From NCBI GenBank assembly GCA_002491945.1, contig DKWX01000009.1, forward strand, positions 1-5,490: a DNA stretch of 5,490 nucleotides. Direction: 5' to 3'. The translations under genes and the position numbers were made by a program. Of this stretch, positions 1-5,418 are shown piece after piece (positions within the stretch are counted from its first letter, which is position 1; every line of letters begins with the position of its first letter). Below the pieces are notes generated by a model that was not told where the DNA came from, searched no databases, and worked only from the letters and a program-made list of their open reading frames with translations. This DNA is from Porphyromonadaceae bacterium UBA7141. Its GTDB lineage: Bacteria; Bacteroidota; Bacteroidia; Bacteroidales; Muribaculaceae.

Positions 1-60
1 CCGCAGATTGTATAAAAGATTCCATTTCAATTACTATCGGTTAAATTTGAACACTTACTT
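1..60 (+). repeat. Dispersed repeat, copy 1 (partial, runs off left edge)
   Basis: One end of the repeat family, oriented opposite to the other three copies. It ends in GAACACTTACTT at 49-60, one base before the lysR-type stop codon at 62-64. Over 60 bases I count 3 differences from copy 4 and 6 from copy 3. Read on the plus strand it begins with codons for PQIV followed by TAA at 12-14, the same frame tail as in copies 2 and 3, so an open frame may enter from outside the window. It also holds TAAATTTG at 42-49, a match to the Bacteroidota -7 promoter consensus, pointing into the 3' end of the lysR-type gene. The rest of the element lies outside the window. Confidence 0.85.
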
Positions 61-61
61 A

Positions 62-964
62 TCACATCCATGCATTGACTCGCTCTTTAACTGCGAGTGA
101 CTCGCACAGCAACTTTACAAACTCGCAAGTAGATTTCTTGTGGTATGATCCTGTAAGAGTGTGGACACAGCCGGTCATTTCATTCTCAGGAATGCTTATT
201 CTTACGGCCTTGACACCCGCTTGATTGTGGACAGAAGCCTCCGCCAGCACAGTGACGAGGTTACTGTTTCGGATAAGATCAAGAAGAATGTGCGGGTCAT
301 TGAGTTCCATACGAATATTTAAGTTATGTGGATATCTGTCAAGAATTTTATCAAGAGCGTTTCGCGCCTGCAACCCTTTTGATGGGAGCGCAAGGTTATA
401 CCCGGCAAGTTCATCAAGAGAGACACACTCTTTAGAGGCCAGTGGATGGGAGGCGTTTACTATAGCGGCAAGATAATTCTGGAATAAAACGTGTGACTCG
501 ATGTCAGCGGCATACTCCGATGGTTTGAAGGCAAGTACGAAATCAATTTTTCGGTTGCGCAGCATATTCATCAAATCGGCCATCGGCTTATAGCAGATAT
601 TGAGACTAACGCCGTTGTACTTTTTCATAAAAGCGAATATTGTTTCCGTAAGTATGGGGCTGAATGAGTATGTCACCCCGATATTCAGTTCGCCGACAAG
701 CATATCCTGTAAATCCACCATTCGCTGATGACATTCCTCGGCGGCCTCTACCGCTTTGCGGGCAAAAGGCAGCAATTCAGTTCCGGCTTCAGTGATTGCC
801 ACACTATGGCTGTTTCGTATGAAAAGTTGGCTATGGAATTCATCTTCAAGGTTTCTTATTTGCTGAGACAGAGTGCTCTGGGTCAGACAAAGTTCCCTTG
901 AAGCTTCGGAGAAGTTAAGAATCTCTGCGAGTTTGATGAATGATCGTAATTGTCTTAATTCCAT
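62..964 (-). CDS. LysR-type transcriptional regulator
   Basis: A 300-residue LysR-family regulator, the usual length for the family. Residues 1-58 form the N-terminal winged helix-turn-helix, with the HTH around 18-37 (FSEASRELCLTQSTLSQQIR) followed by the typical NLEDEF...LFIR segment. A linker helix covers about 60-88. The substrate-binding domain starts near residue 92 (GELNIGVTYSF) and resembles CynR-type LysR sensors, but the ligand cannot be read from sequence. The start codon lies 19 bases after the stop of the exporter C-half gene on the same strand, so it is probably cotranscribed with the exporter. This differs from the common divergent LysR arrangement. Regulation of the exporter by this protein is inferred from position only. 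The stop codon nearly touches repeat copy 1. Confidence 0.93.
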   Translation of the reverse strand: MELRQLRSFIKLAEILNFSEASRELCLTQSTLSQQIRNLEDEFHSQLFIRNSHSVAITEAGTELLPFARKAVEAAEECHQRMVDLQDMLVGELNIGVTYSFSPILTETIFAFMKKYNGVSLNICYKPMADLMNMLRNRKIDFVLAFKPSEYAADIESHVLFQNYLAAIVNASHPLASKECVSLDELAGYNLALPSKGLQARNALDKILDRYPHNLNIRMELNDPHILLDLIRNSNLVTVLAEASVHNQAGVKAVRISIPENEMTGCVHTLTGSYHKKSTCEFVKLLCESLAVKERVNAWM

Positions 965-983
965 CGGTTAATAAAAATATTAT

Positions 984-1466
984 TTATCTGGTTGCACGGA
1001 ATGCGATTCGTTTTAACATAAATACCGGAAGTGTGCCGCCGATTACCATGCCAAGTATTATGACGAGACATACCAGTCCGTTTGTTGCGAAAAGATAAAA
1101 ATAGTGATAGAAATCTGTCTGGGATGTATGTAAAAGACACATTGCCAGACCTCCGAAAGTTTTATAGGCATATATTCCCGGAATCATAGGCAGAAGCGAC
1201 GGGAAAAGGAATGTCTCAGCCGGGACTTTTGCAATCGGCGACAATATGACTGCCAATAGTCCGATGGTGAAAGAGGCTATTGTAGTGGCAGGGATTATTG
1301 GCATATCTATAAGGTCAGATGAAATAAGAAGAAAACGTAATGAATGCCCGGCTGCTGCAATCAATGCGCAAAAGAGATATGTTTTCTTTGGCGGATTACT
1401 TATTGCGGAGAACCCGATTGCAGCTATCGCAGAAAAGAAAGCATCGCTTAAAAAAACGTCGGTCAT
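984..1466 (-). CDS. Threonine/serine exporter family protein, C-terminal half (ThrE_2 / YjjB type)
   Basis: A 160-residue integral membrane protein, close to the length of E. coli YjjB. It starts with the typical opening of the family (SDAFFSAIAAIGFSAISNPP, residues 7-26). About five membrane segments follow: roughly 8-22, 30-48, 60-77, 90-112 and 125-150. The conserved LLPMIPGIYAYKT at 91-103 is the signature of this half. The C-half packs with the N-half (1668-2435) to make one inner-membrane exporter. ThrE exports threonine and serine in Corynebacterium, while E. coli YjjPB has been linked to succinate export, so the substrate is open. The start at 1466 is supported by the family opening. 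The leader is unusual because the base next to the ATG belongs to the inserted element, and no Shine-Dalgarno sequence is present. Confidence 0.9.
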   Translation of the reverse strand: MTDVFLSDAFFSAIAAIGFSAISNPPKKTYLFCALIAAAGHSLRFLLISSDLIDMPIIPATTIASFTIGLLAVILSPIAKVPAETFLFPSLLPMIPGIYAYKTFGGLAMCLLHTSQTDFYHYFYLFATNGLVCLVIILGMVIGGTLPVFMLKRIAFRATR

Positions 1467-1643
1467 AAATAAGTGTTCAGATTTAAACGTCGTTGGTAAA
1501 TGATGAAATTATTTTATACAATCTGAGGCTTCTTTTTCGCCACGTTCGGCTTGTCTCCCGGTCGCATATGTAGCCATGCCGCTTCGTCATGCACCGGAAT
1601 CTCCAGAAAAACAAGCTCATAAGTATAATTCGAGCACTTACTT
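1467..1643 (-). mobile_element. MITE-like 177-bp element with terminal inverted repeats (copy 2, complete)
   Basis: The only copy with both ends visible. The left end AAATAAGTGTTC (1467-1478) and right end GAGCACTTACTT (1632-1643) are inverted repeats matching at 10 of 12 positions, and both match the outer ends of the other copies. The left 100 bases align with copies 1, 3 and 4 with small indels. On the minus strand a frame with no ATG at its beginning runs across the element and ends AKKKPQIV, then TAA at 1514-1516. No transposase domain fits in this length, so a MITE, or an insertion sequence with its middle deleted, is the best reading. I see no convincing target-site duplication. It lies between the two exporter genes and provides the whole immediate leader of the downstream one. 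It is the most diverged copy, suggesting an old insertion. Confidence 0.7.
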
Positions 1644-1667
1644 AGCGGTAAAGATTAATAGAACTTT

Positions 1668-2435
1668 TCAAAACATGCCGATATTCATTGCCCACATTCC
1701 GGCGCAAAGCCCTATAGACAAACAGCATATGAGAATAAGCGCGTCAGTCATCCGGCTGAAAAAACAGATATAGTGACGGTCAATCATATCGCTAAAAGAG
1801 TTGAGTAGCGGTATCCCCGGTACAAGATATAGCACGCTGGTGGCGACTGCTACATGCGGTGTCGAGCCAATGGAGAAGAGAGAATCGGCACAAGCGAGAA
1901 CGGATGAGACGAGGGCACAGATTATGAATACTATCCGAGTGTCGAATCCCCTTGACAACATTAATTGTTTAATGAAGTATCCGCAGAATGTTGCCACGAA
2001 TACGACCAGTACGGCTGTCATGTCGCCGCCGAAAAGTCGGCAAAATGCTCCATTCGCGCAAGATGCGGCAAACAGGACCCACAATTTTCCAGCCGGTCTG
2101 ATCCGGGAAATATTTCTAAGACAGTCTTCAGCTTTCTCAATATTCCAACCGTTATCGGCCACTTCCCAGCTCATCTGACTTAACCTGCAAATTTTTTCAA
2201 AGCTGATGGCAGGGTTTGAAGTTGATTCTGAAAACATCTTGCATTCGTTTTTATTTTCTGTCTTTATGGAGACGCTGACATGACGCGGCATGATTGTGAT
2301 ATCCGCGCTTAGATTCCATGTCTGCGCCATACGCCCCACATTTTGTTCCAGGCGGGCGCATGTGGCACCGCTTCGCAACAATAGTGCTGAATATGCCGAG
2401 AGGAATGCTCCGGCCTTGTCCGATAAACTCTTCAT
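1668..2435 (-). CDS. Threonine/serine exporter family protein, N-terminal half (ThrE / YjjP, DUF1212 type)
   Basis: A 255-residue protein, matching the length of E. coli YjjP. Residues 1-113 form the soluble domain, with the family pattern of a conserved glycine in RSGATCARLEQNV (21-33), then the ADITIMPRHVSVSI strand region (44-57). Five membrane segments follow at about 115-133, 138-158, 167-187, 193-215 and 228-250. SSVLACADSLF (177-187) and LVPGIPLLNSFSDMIDRHY (204-222) are recognisable conserved stretches of the DUF1212 domain. It should pair with the 160-residue C-half to form a ten-helix exporter; the substrate is unproven. The ATG overlaps the stop of the small upstream gene by 4 bases (ATGA), so translation is probably coupled. 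The 201-base gap to its partner gene is almost filled by the repeat element. Confidence 0.9.
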   Translation of the reverse strand: MKSLSDKAGAFLSAYSALLLRSGATCARLEQNVGRMAQTWNLSADITIMPRHVSVSIKTENKNECKMFSESTSNPAISFEKICRLSQMSWEVADNGWNIEKAEDCLRNISRIRPAGKLWVLFAASCANGAFCRLFGGDMTAVLVVFVATFCGYFIKQLMLSRGFDTRIVFIICALVSSVLACADSLFSIGSTPHVAVATSVLYLVPGIPLLNSFSDMIDRHYICFFSRMTDALILICCLSIGLCAGMWAMNIGMF

Positions 2436-2641
2436 AGTGTATCAAAATCTTCGCAATCGGAATCATCATCGTTAATATCGGGATCACCCGGAATCCAGAA
2501 TTCCGCACGTTCACTGCCAATTTCAAAGAAATTGTGATATTTGCCGATTGCGAGTTTCCGACATGATGCAATAATACTGAGAATTATTACGACGGCAACT
2601 GAAACTGCCGTGACAACCCATATAGTCATAGGAGTAATCAT
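2432..2641 (-). CDS. Small single-pass membrane protein with acidic tail, unknown function
   Basis: A 69-residue protein I do not recognise as a family. One membrane helix at about residues 6-26 (IWVVTAVSVAVVIILSIIAS), a short basic stretch (RKLAIGK) after it suggesting that the C-terminus is cytoplasmic, then a strongly acidic end (residues 52-67, mostly D, E, N and S). The frame stays open to an ATG at 2686, but the promoter-like box and the poly-A leader lie inside that extension, so the start at 2641 is preferred. It is preceded by an A-rich stretch typical of Bacteroidota translation starts. The 4-base ATGA overlap with the exporter N-half gene suggests a stoichiometric partner or accessory subunit of the exporter, but this is inferred from context only. 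Confidence 0.7.
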   Translation of the reverse strand: MITPMTIWVVTAVSVAVVIILSIIASCRKLAIGKYHNFFEIGSERAEFWIPGDPDINDDDSDCEDFDTL

Positions 2642-2661
2642 GTTAGTTTGTTTTTTTTTTG

Positions 2662-2669
2662 CAAAGTAA
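2662..2669 (-). promoter_or_regulatory. Candidate -7 promoter box for the small protein and exporter operon
   Basis: On the minus strand TTACTTTG matches the Bacteroidota -7 consensus TAnnTTTG at all but one fixed position. It is followed by an A tract and the ATG at 2641, giving a leader of roughly 15 bases. No TTTG is found at the expected -33 distance. It would start the unit made of the small protein, the two exporter halves and the regulator. Confidence 0.45.
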
Positions 2670-2731
2670 CAAATAATCCTATGCATTTATGGTATTTATG
2701 CAATGATATTATCCGATAACTGCTATCGTAA

Positions 2732-2766
2732 ATCCGGGACGGAATACATTATGAAACAGTCCGGAT
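2732..2766. other. Inverted repeat / possible hairpin upstream of the exporter operon
   Basis: ATCCGG at 2732-2737 pairs with CCGGAT at 2761-2766, and after a one-base bulge the adjacent GAC can pair with GT next to the other arm. A second small hairpin (CGATA / TATCG, about 2714-2728) is beside it. There is no T tract on either strand, so it is not a convincing intrinsic terminator. It lies between repeat copy 3 and the candidate promoter, where an operator or weak terminator could sit. Confidence 0.3.
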
Positions 2767-2778
2767 CTAACGGATAGC

Positions 2779-2864
2779 AAGTAAGTGCTCAGATTTGACC
2801 GATAGTAATTGAAAGGGAATCTTTTATATAATCTGCAGCTTCTTTTTTGCCGCTTCCCGCTTGA
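2779..2864 (-). repeat. Dispersed repeat, copy 3 (one end only)
   Basis: Begins AAGTAAGTGCTC at 2779 and matches copy 1 at 54 of 60 positions, then continues to follow copy 2 loosely through CTTCTTTTTTGCCGC and CGCTTG. Beyond about 2864 no resemblance to the inner part of copy 2 is visible, and no inverted second end appears before the DUF4421 gene stop at 2928. It is therefore a decayed or truncated copy, or a solo end. The minus-strand frame reads KREAAKKKLQII and stops at TAA (2824-2826), parallel to AKKKPQIV in copy 2. The outward box is degraded here (CAAATCTG). The 2687-2927 gap holds only this repeat, the hairpins and the promoter. Confidence 0.8.
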
Positions 2865-2927
2865 CTGAATCACATGAAGCGCCAAGATATGATGAGAATG
2901 GAAACGGGAATTATCTGCGAATCGGAA

Positions 2928-3974
2928 TCAGAAAAGATTAAATCGCCAGCCAATCTTGAGATCGAATGCCGGGAGGGCATTGATAAGGGTTGTGGCATCG
3001 GAGTATATGAAGCCGGCATCAGCGCGTATAGATGTGCCGATAAACCATCGGTTGTGATTCCATACCACCGATGCGCCACCACGGTAATTCAACCTGAAAG
3101 AACACCGTTTCTCGGGACTGTTGAGATAGCCGTAGTTGACACTCGGTATGGCAAGTGCCATAATTCCGATGGTAAGGTTGCGGCAAGGCACCCAGTTGAA
3201 TCCATATCCGGCTCCGATTCCTATGTTATAGCCCGATGCTGTATATGTGCTGTCGCTCCAGTCATCAGGGAGCCATTGCTTAATACCCGAAGGTAGAGAG
3301 CGGAAATCAAAATTCATCTTCTGGCGCTGATAGGCGGCAGTGAAAATCCATGATCCCTGACTCCTCATTTGCAGCTTGCTGTAGGAAAATGCCGCACCAT
3401 TGGAATACCTGCCCATATTCAGAAAATAGGTCAGGTCGACTCCAAATGTGTTGGTATTCATATTGCGGAAATCAGTGTCGATATCATTCATATTGTTGAG
3501 ACGCGTGATGATCATCCCATCGCGATTTGTGACGGAATATAACCGACCCGAGAATCTTGCACTCGAGAACTCGAAATTAAAGCGAGATTTCGAACGGTCA
3601 GCCCCTCCAAATAACTTATTGATATTGATATCGTAACCGATAGCCACTGCCATATACTGCACATCCAGACCGATAGAGCTGCAATATGGCGACTGCATAT
3701 GCATCACATGATGGCGGTCGAAATAGAACTCATTCATATCGGCCCAGCTGGCAGTGCGTAGTTTTATGTTCCAACGGTAGCCTGTGGAGCGGACATACGC
3801 GGTGTCGGTTCCGTTGAAGAATATATTGGCCCAATTATATGTGTCGACGCAGAAACGTGGGAATTTTCCCATCTGCGCGATGGAGTCAAGTTGCCACGAA
3901 AAAGCAGCTGCCGCATCCGGAATCAAGGCCAGTGCAAGGAGTATCAGGATGCGGCGCATAATGCGAGTGCTCAT
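2928..3974 (-). CDS. DUF4421 family outer-membrane beta-barrel-like protein
   Basis: A 348-residue exported protein. Residues 1-24 are a signal peptide: basic RIMRR, hydrophobic ILILLALALI, and a likely cut in or after the DAAAA run before FSWQ. The mature part has the DUF4421 layout: VDTYNWANIFF near 43-53, TGYRWNIKLRT near 64-74, then SIGLDVQYMAVAIGYDINI near 100-118 and many alternating aromatic beta strands (FNFEFSSARFSG, GAAFSYSKLQM, YNIGIGAGYGFNW). It ends in GWRFNLF with a C-terminal phenylalanine, the usual outer-membrane barrel end. The function of the family is unknown. Its ATG overlaps the stop of the PH-domain gene by 4 bases, so the two are translationally coupled. The C-terminus is intact despite repeat copy 3 only about 60 bases downstream. 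Confidence 0.88.
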   Translation of the reverse strand: MSTRIMRRILILLALALIPDAAAAFSWQLDSIAQMGKFPRFCVDTYNWANIFFNGTDTAYVRSTGYRWNIKLRTASWADMNEFYFDRHHVMHMQSPYCSSIGLDVQYMAVAIGYDININKLFGGADRSKSRFNFEFSSARFSGRLYSVTNRDGMIITRLNNMNDIDTDFRNMNTNTFGVDLTYFLNMGRYSNGAAFSYSKLQMRSQGSWIFTAAYQRQKMNFDFRSLPSGIKQWLPDDWSDSTYTASGYNIGIGAGYGFNWVPCRNLTIGIMALAIPSVNYGYLNSPEKRCSFRLNYRGGASVVWNHNRWFIGTSIRADAGFIYSDATTLINALPAFDLKIGWRFNLF

Positions 3975-4456
3975 CGGACTGAAATATGTCGGGTTATGAA
4001 ATCTGCCATCTGTGGCGCATCTTCACATCCGAGCAAATATTTTCGGCCATCTTTCAGAAATAGCATGAAGCAATCGGAGGAACGTCCGAAATATGCGAAA
4101 TAGCGCCCCAGATCATTCTCACGATACCATCCCCAATAGCCGAACCAGCCGCCACTGGCCATGAGCCGACGCGTACCCATAGTCGGGGGAGAAAGGCGCA
4201 CATCCGTAATTTCCGACAGAGGAATAGACTTAGTGGCCAAAGCCCTGCGGATATTAACGGCTCGATCGTCGACGATTACATATTGTGGTGAATAAACAAA
4301 GGCGAAGGCGCATAGCGTCACGATAGAAGCGGCGAGAATATAGACACCAATCCAGTTATCCATCCGGGCCTGCAAGACCATCACGCCTATAAGTATAAGT
4401 AGCCCCGCCAAAGTGAGAAATATACAAAAAGTGCTGAATATTACTTTACGTTTCAT
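3971..4456 (-). CDS. Membrane-anchored bacterial PH-domain (bPH_6-like) protein
   Basis: A 161-residue protein. Two membrane helices at about 7-28 and 36-54 with a short loop, then a C-terminal domain from about 58 to 158 resembling the bacterial PH-like domain of the bPH_6 type. The visible pattern is VDDRAVNIRR, then IPLSEITDVRLSPP (78-91), then RRLMASGGWFGYWGWY (96-111) with its glycine-aromatic run, LGRYFAYFGRSSDCFML and a final DAPQMADFI helix. Such domains sit at the inner face of the membrane; no enzymatic role is implied. The ATG at 4456 has a good Shine-Dalgarno sequence (AAGGA, 5 bases upstream), which favours it over an in-frame TTG at 4477. The gene is first in a two-gene unit with the DUF4421 gene. 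Confidence 0.8.
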   Translation of the reverse strand: MKRKVIFSTFCIFLTLAGLLILIGVMVLQARMDNWIGVYILAASIVTLCAFAFVYSPQYVIVDDRAVNIRRALATKSIPLSEITDVRLSPPTMGTRRLMASGGWFGYWGWYRENDLGRYFAYFGRSSDCFMLFLKDGRKYLLGCEDAPQMADFITRHISVR

Positions 4457-4461
4457 AAATG

Positions 4462-4466
4462 TCCTT
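4462..4466 (-). promoter_or_regulatory. Shine-Dalgarno site AAGGA deciding the PH-gene start
   Basis: AAGGA lies 5 bases before the ATG at 4456. Strong Shine-Dalgarno sites are the exception in Bacteroidota, and the other genes here use A- or T-rich leaders, so this one may mark stronger or separately controlled translation. Confidence 0.55.
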
Positions 4467-4484
4467 GAAGTAAGCAATAGATTG

Positions 4485-4492
4485 CAAAGTTA
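4485..4492 (-). promoter_or_regulatory. Candidate -7 promoter box for the PH-domain/DUF4421 operon
   Basis: TAACTTTG on the minus strand is a perfect TAnnTTTG match. The expected transcription start near 4479 leaves a leader of about 23 bases containing the AAGGA site. The -33 region holds only a T-rich stretch without an exact TTTG. Confidence 0.6.
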
Positions 4493-4606
4493 ATGATAGT
4501 ATGGGATAAAAATAATTGCATATGATAAATTTGAATTACTTGCCAATCTGAGGGCTTGTTGTTCTGCCCATTCAGTGGCGGCAAGACTAAGACTTCATTT
4601 ATGAGC
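4493..4606. other. Intergenic region with nested inverted repeats, no gene seen
   Basis: Between the terminator and the PH-operon promoter. CTTGCC (4539-4544) pairs with GGCAAG (4580-4585) and encloses GGGC (4552-4555) pairing with GCCC (4566-4569). A plus-strand TAAATTTGAATTACTT at 4526-4541 resembles the outer end of the dispersed repeat with three bases missing; this may be chance. No credible coding frame is present. Confidence 0.3.
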
Positions 4607-4646
4607 AAAAAGGAATCCGGCCTATAACGGTATAAGGTCGGATTCC
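4607..4646 (-). terminator. Intrinsic terminator downstream of the hdeD-like gene
   Basis: On the minus strand an 11-bp stem (GGAATCCGACC against GGCCGGATTCC, plus-strand arms 4612-4622 and 4636-4646, one G-U wobble) closes a 13-base loop and runs directly into five T residues (plus-strand A tract 4607-4611). On the plus strand there is no T tract, so it acts on minus-strand transcripts. It ends transcription about 150 bases after the hdeD-like stop codon and separates that gene from the PH operon. Confidence 0.85.
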
Positions 4647-4795
4647 TATTGCAGACGTTGCGACTATCTGTGATGTGTTTACACGTAAGAACACAGATTC
4701 CCCGGATGTAAAAGTGCGGCAGACAGGAGTCTGTCGAATGGTGATTACGTGTCGGCAAAACCGGATGCAGAGATATTCAGGTAGTCGTCTTATTT
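4607..4795 (-). ncRNA. Candidate structured RNA or structured 3' UTR
   Basis: The stretch between the hdeD-like stop and the terminator has no plausible protein but is dense in complementary segments. By plus-strand coordinates: 4661-4666 with 4782-4787 (CGACTA/TAGTCG) closes the region. 4666-4672 with 4692-4698 (ATCTGTG/CACAGAT) forms a 7-bp hairpin. 4717-4724 with 4729-4736 is an 8-bp stem with one wobble and a four-base loop. 4681-4688 with 4745-4752 (ACACGTAA/TTACGTGT) is a perfect 8-bp match whose first arm lies in the loop of the second hairpin, as in a pseudoknot. It could be a stand-alone small RNA or one released from the hdeD-like mRNA. No own promoter is convincing, and I do not recognise a known RNA family. 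Confidence 0.3.
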
Positions 4796-5374
4796 TCAAT
4801 ATCGGCGTGTATAACGGCGAGCGTATTGCTTCATGCGAATGCCGAAGCCTAAGCGGTAGCATCCGAAAAAGATGAGCGACAGCCCGATCCAGAGCCATAC
4901 GGCAATACCTCCAGTGATGGGATTGGTGATAAACATGAATGCCAGGACGATAGTGGCAAGTAGCAGAAGAACTGAGAATACAGTCCATGCTATGGAGTGA
5001 GCAGAGAGCACAAACGACTCACATAGCGCATTGATGGCAGCCACGATAATCCAGATGGCGATAAAGAAGATAAAAGCAGATGTGATGACTGCCGGAGGGA
5101 GCGTGAAGAGCCATATGCCGCAGACAGTCTCCAGAATGCCGAGGGCAAGAGTCCATCCCCAGCTCCAGCCAACAGAGGCATTGCCGAGAGCCAGAAATAT
5201 GTTCATAAGCCCGGCGGCACAAAGGCAACCGGCAAATACATAAGCGAAAATTTCAAGAGATGCCGCCGGAGAGAAGAGGCACCAGACACCGAGTCCGATA
5301 CAGATTAAACCGGTGATAACCGGAAGCCATGCGAAACGCTTGAGTCCGGTTCGGAAAGTGAGGTAACTGTCCAT
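4796..5374 (-). CDS. HdeD-like (DUF308) six-helix membrane protein
   Basis: A 192-residue inner-membrane protein, essentially the length of E. coli HdeD. Six hydrophobic helices at about 14-34, 40-63, 72-92, 96-116, 127-149 and 154-176. The first repeat carries the typical motif LICIGLGVWCLFSPAASLEIFAYVFAGCLCAAGL split over helices 1 and 2, and NPITGGIAVWLWIGLSLIFFGCYRL repeats it in helices 5-6. The C-terminus is short and basic (RMKQYARRYTRRY), probably cytoplasmic. HdeD is associated with acid resistance in enteric bacteria, but the function of Bacteroidota homologues is not established. The ATG at 5374 has no Shine-Dalgarno site. The nearest promoter-like box lies in repeat copy 4, about 55 bases upstream. 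Transcription probably ends at the terminator at 4607-4646. Confidence 0.88.
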   Translation of the reverse strand: MDSYLTFRTGLKRFAWLPVITGLICIGLGVWCLFSPAASLEIFAYVFAGCLCAAGLMNIFLALGNASVGWSWGWTLALGILETVCGIWLFTLPPAVITSAFIFFIAIWIIVAAINALCESFVLSAHSIAWTVFSVLLLLATIVLAFMFITNPITGGIAVWLWIGLSLIFFGCYRLGFGIRMKQYARRYTRRY

Positions 5375-5418
5375 AATTGAGAGTGTTAAATATGTGTGTT
5401 TATTCTTCTCAGCTACTT

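Noticed and set aside
225..476. Plus-strand frame inside the LysR-type gene, and similar plus-strand frames at 1801-2178, 2874-3296 and 4675-4875
   Set aside because: Antisense or out-of-frame shadows of well-supported genes with low-complexity, arginine- and serine-rich translations.
2641..2686. Longer form of the small membrane protein from ATG 2686
   Set aside because: The extension covers the candidate promoter box and the A-rich leader, and its residues (KKKQ run) come from the A tract; the ATG at 2641 fits better.
2826..2864. Intrinsic terminator within the repeats (GC arms around the CTTCTTTTTT run)
   Set aside because: The T run lies in the loop, not after a stem, and the arms mismatch in copies 2 and 3.
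4457..4477. TTG start at 4477 for the PH-domain protein
   Set aside because: It lies almost at the expected transcription start, and the ATG at 4456 has a well-spaced AAGGA.
4526..4541. Possible fifth repeat end and plus-strand promoter box (TAAATTTG)
   Set aside because: Only about 16 bases resemble the repeat, with a three-base gap; no -33 element and no plus-strand gene follows, so chance is likely.
4453..4758. 101-residue minus-strand frame in the gap
   Set aside because: It runs through the terminator hairpin, has no family resemblance and an uneven composition; not a credible gene.
4647..4795. tRNA, tmRNA or known riboswitch in the structured gap
   Set aside because: No T-loop or acceptor pattern, no CCA end, no tag-peptide frame, and the position is after a gene, not before one.
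61..5418. Composite transposon carrying an accessory system
   Set aside because: Cargo genes look like ordinary Bacteroidales housekeeping or envelope genes, no transposase is in view, and decayed copies also lie inside the block.
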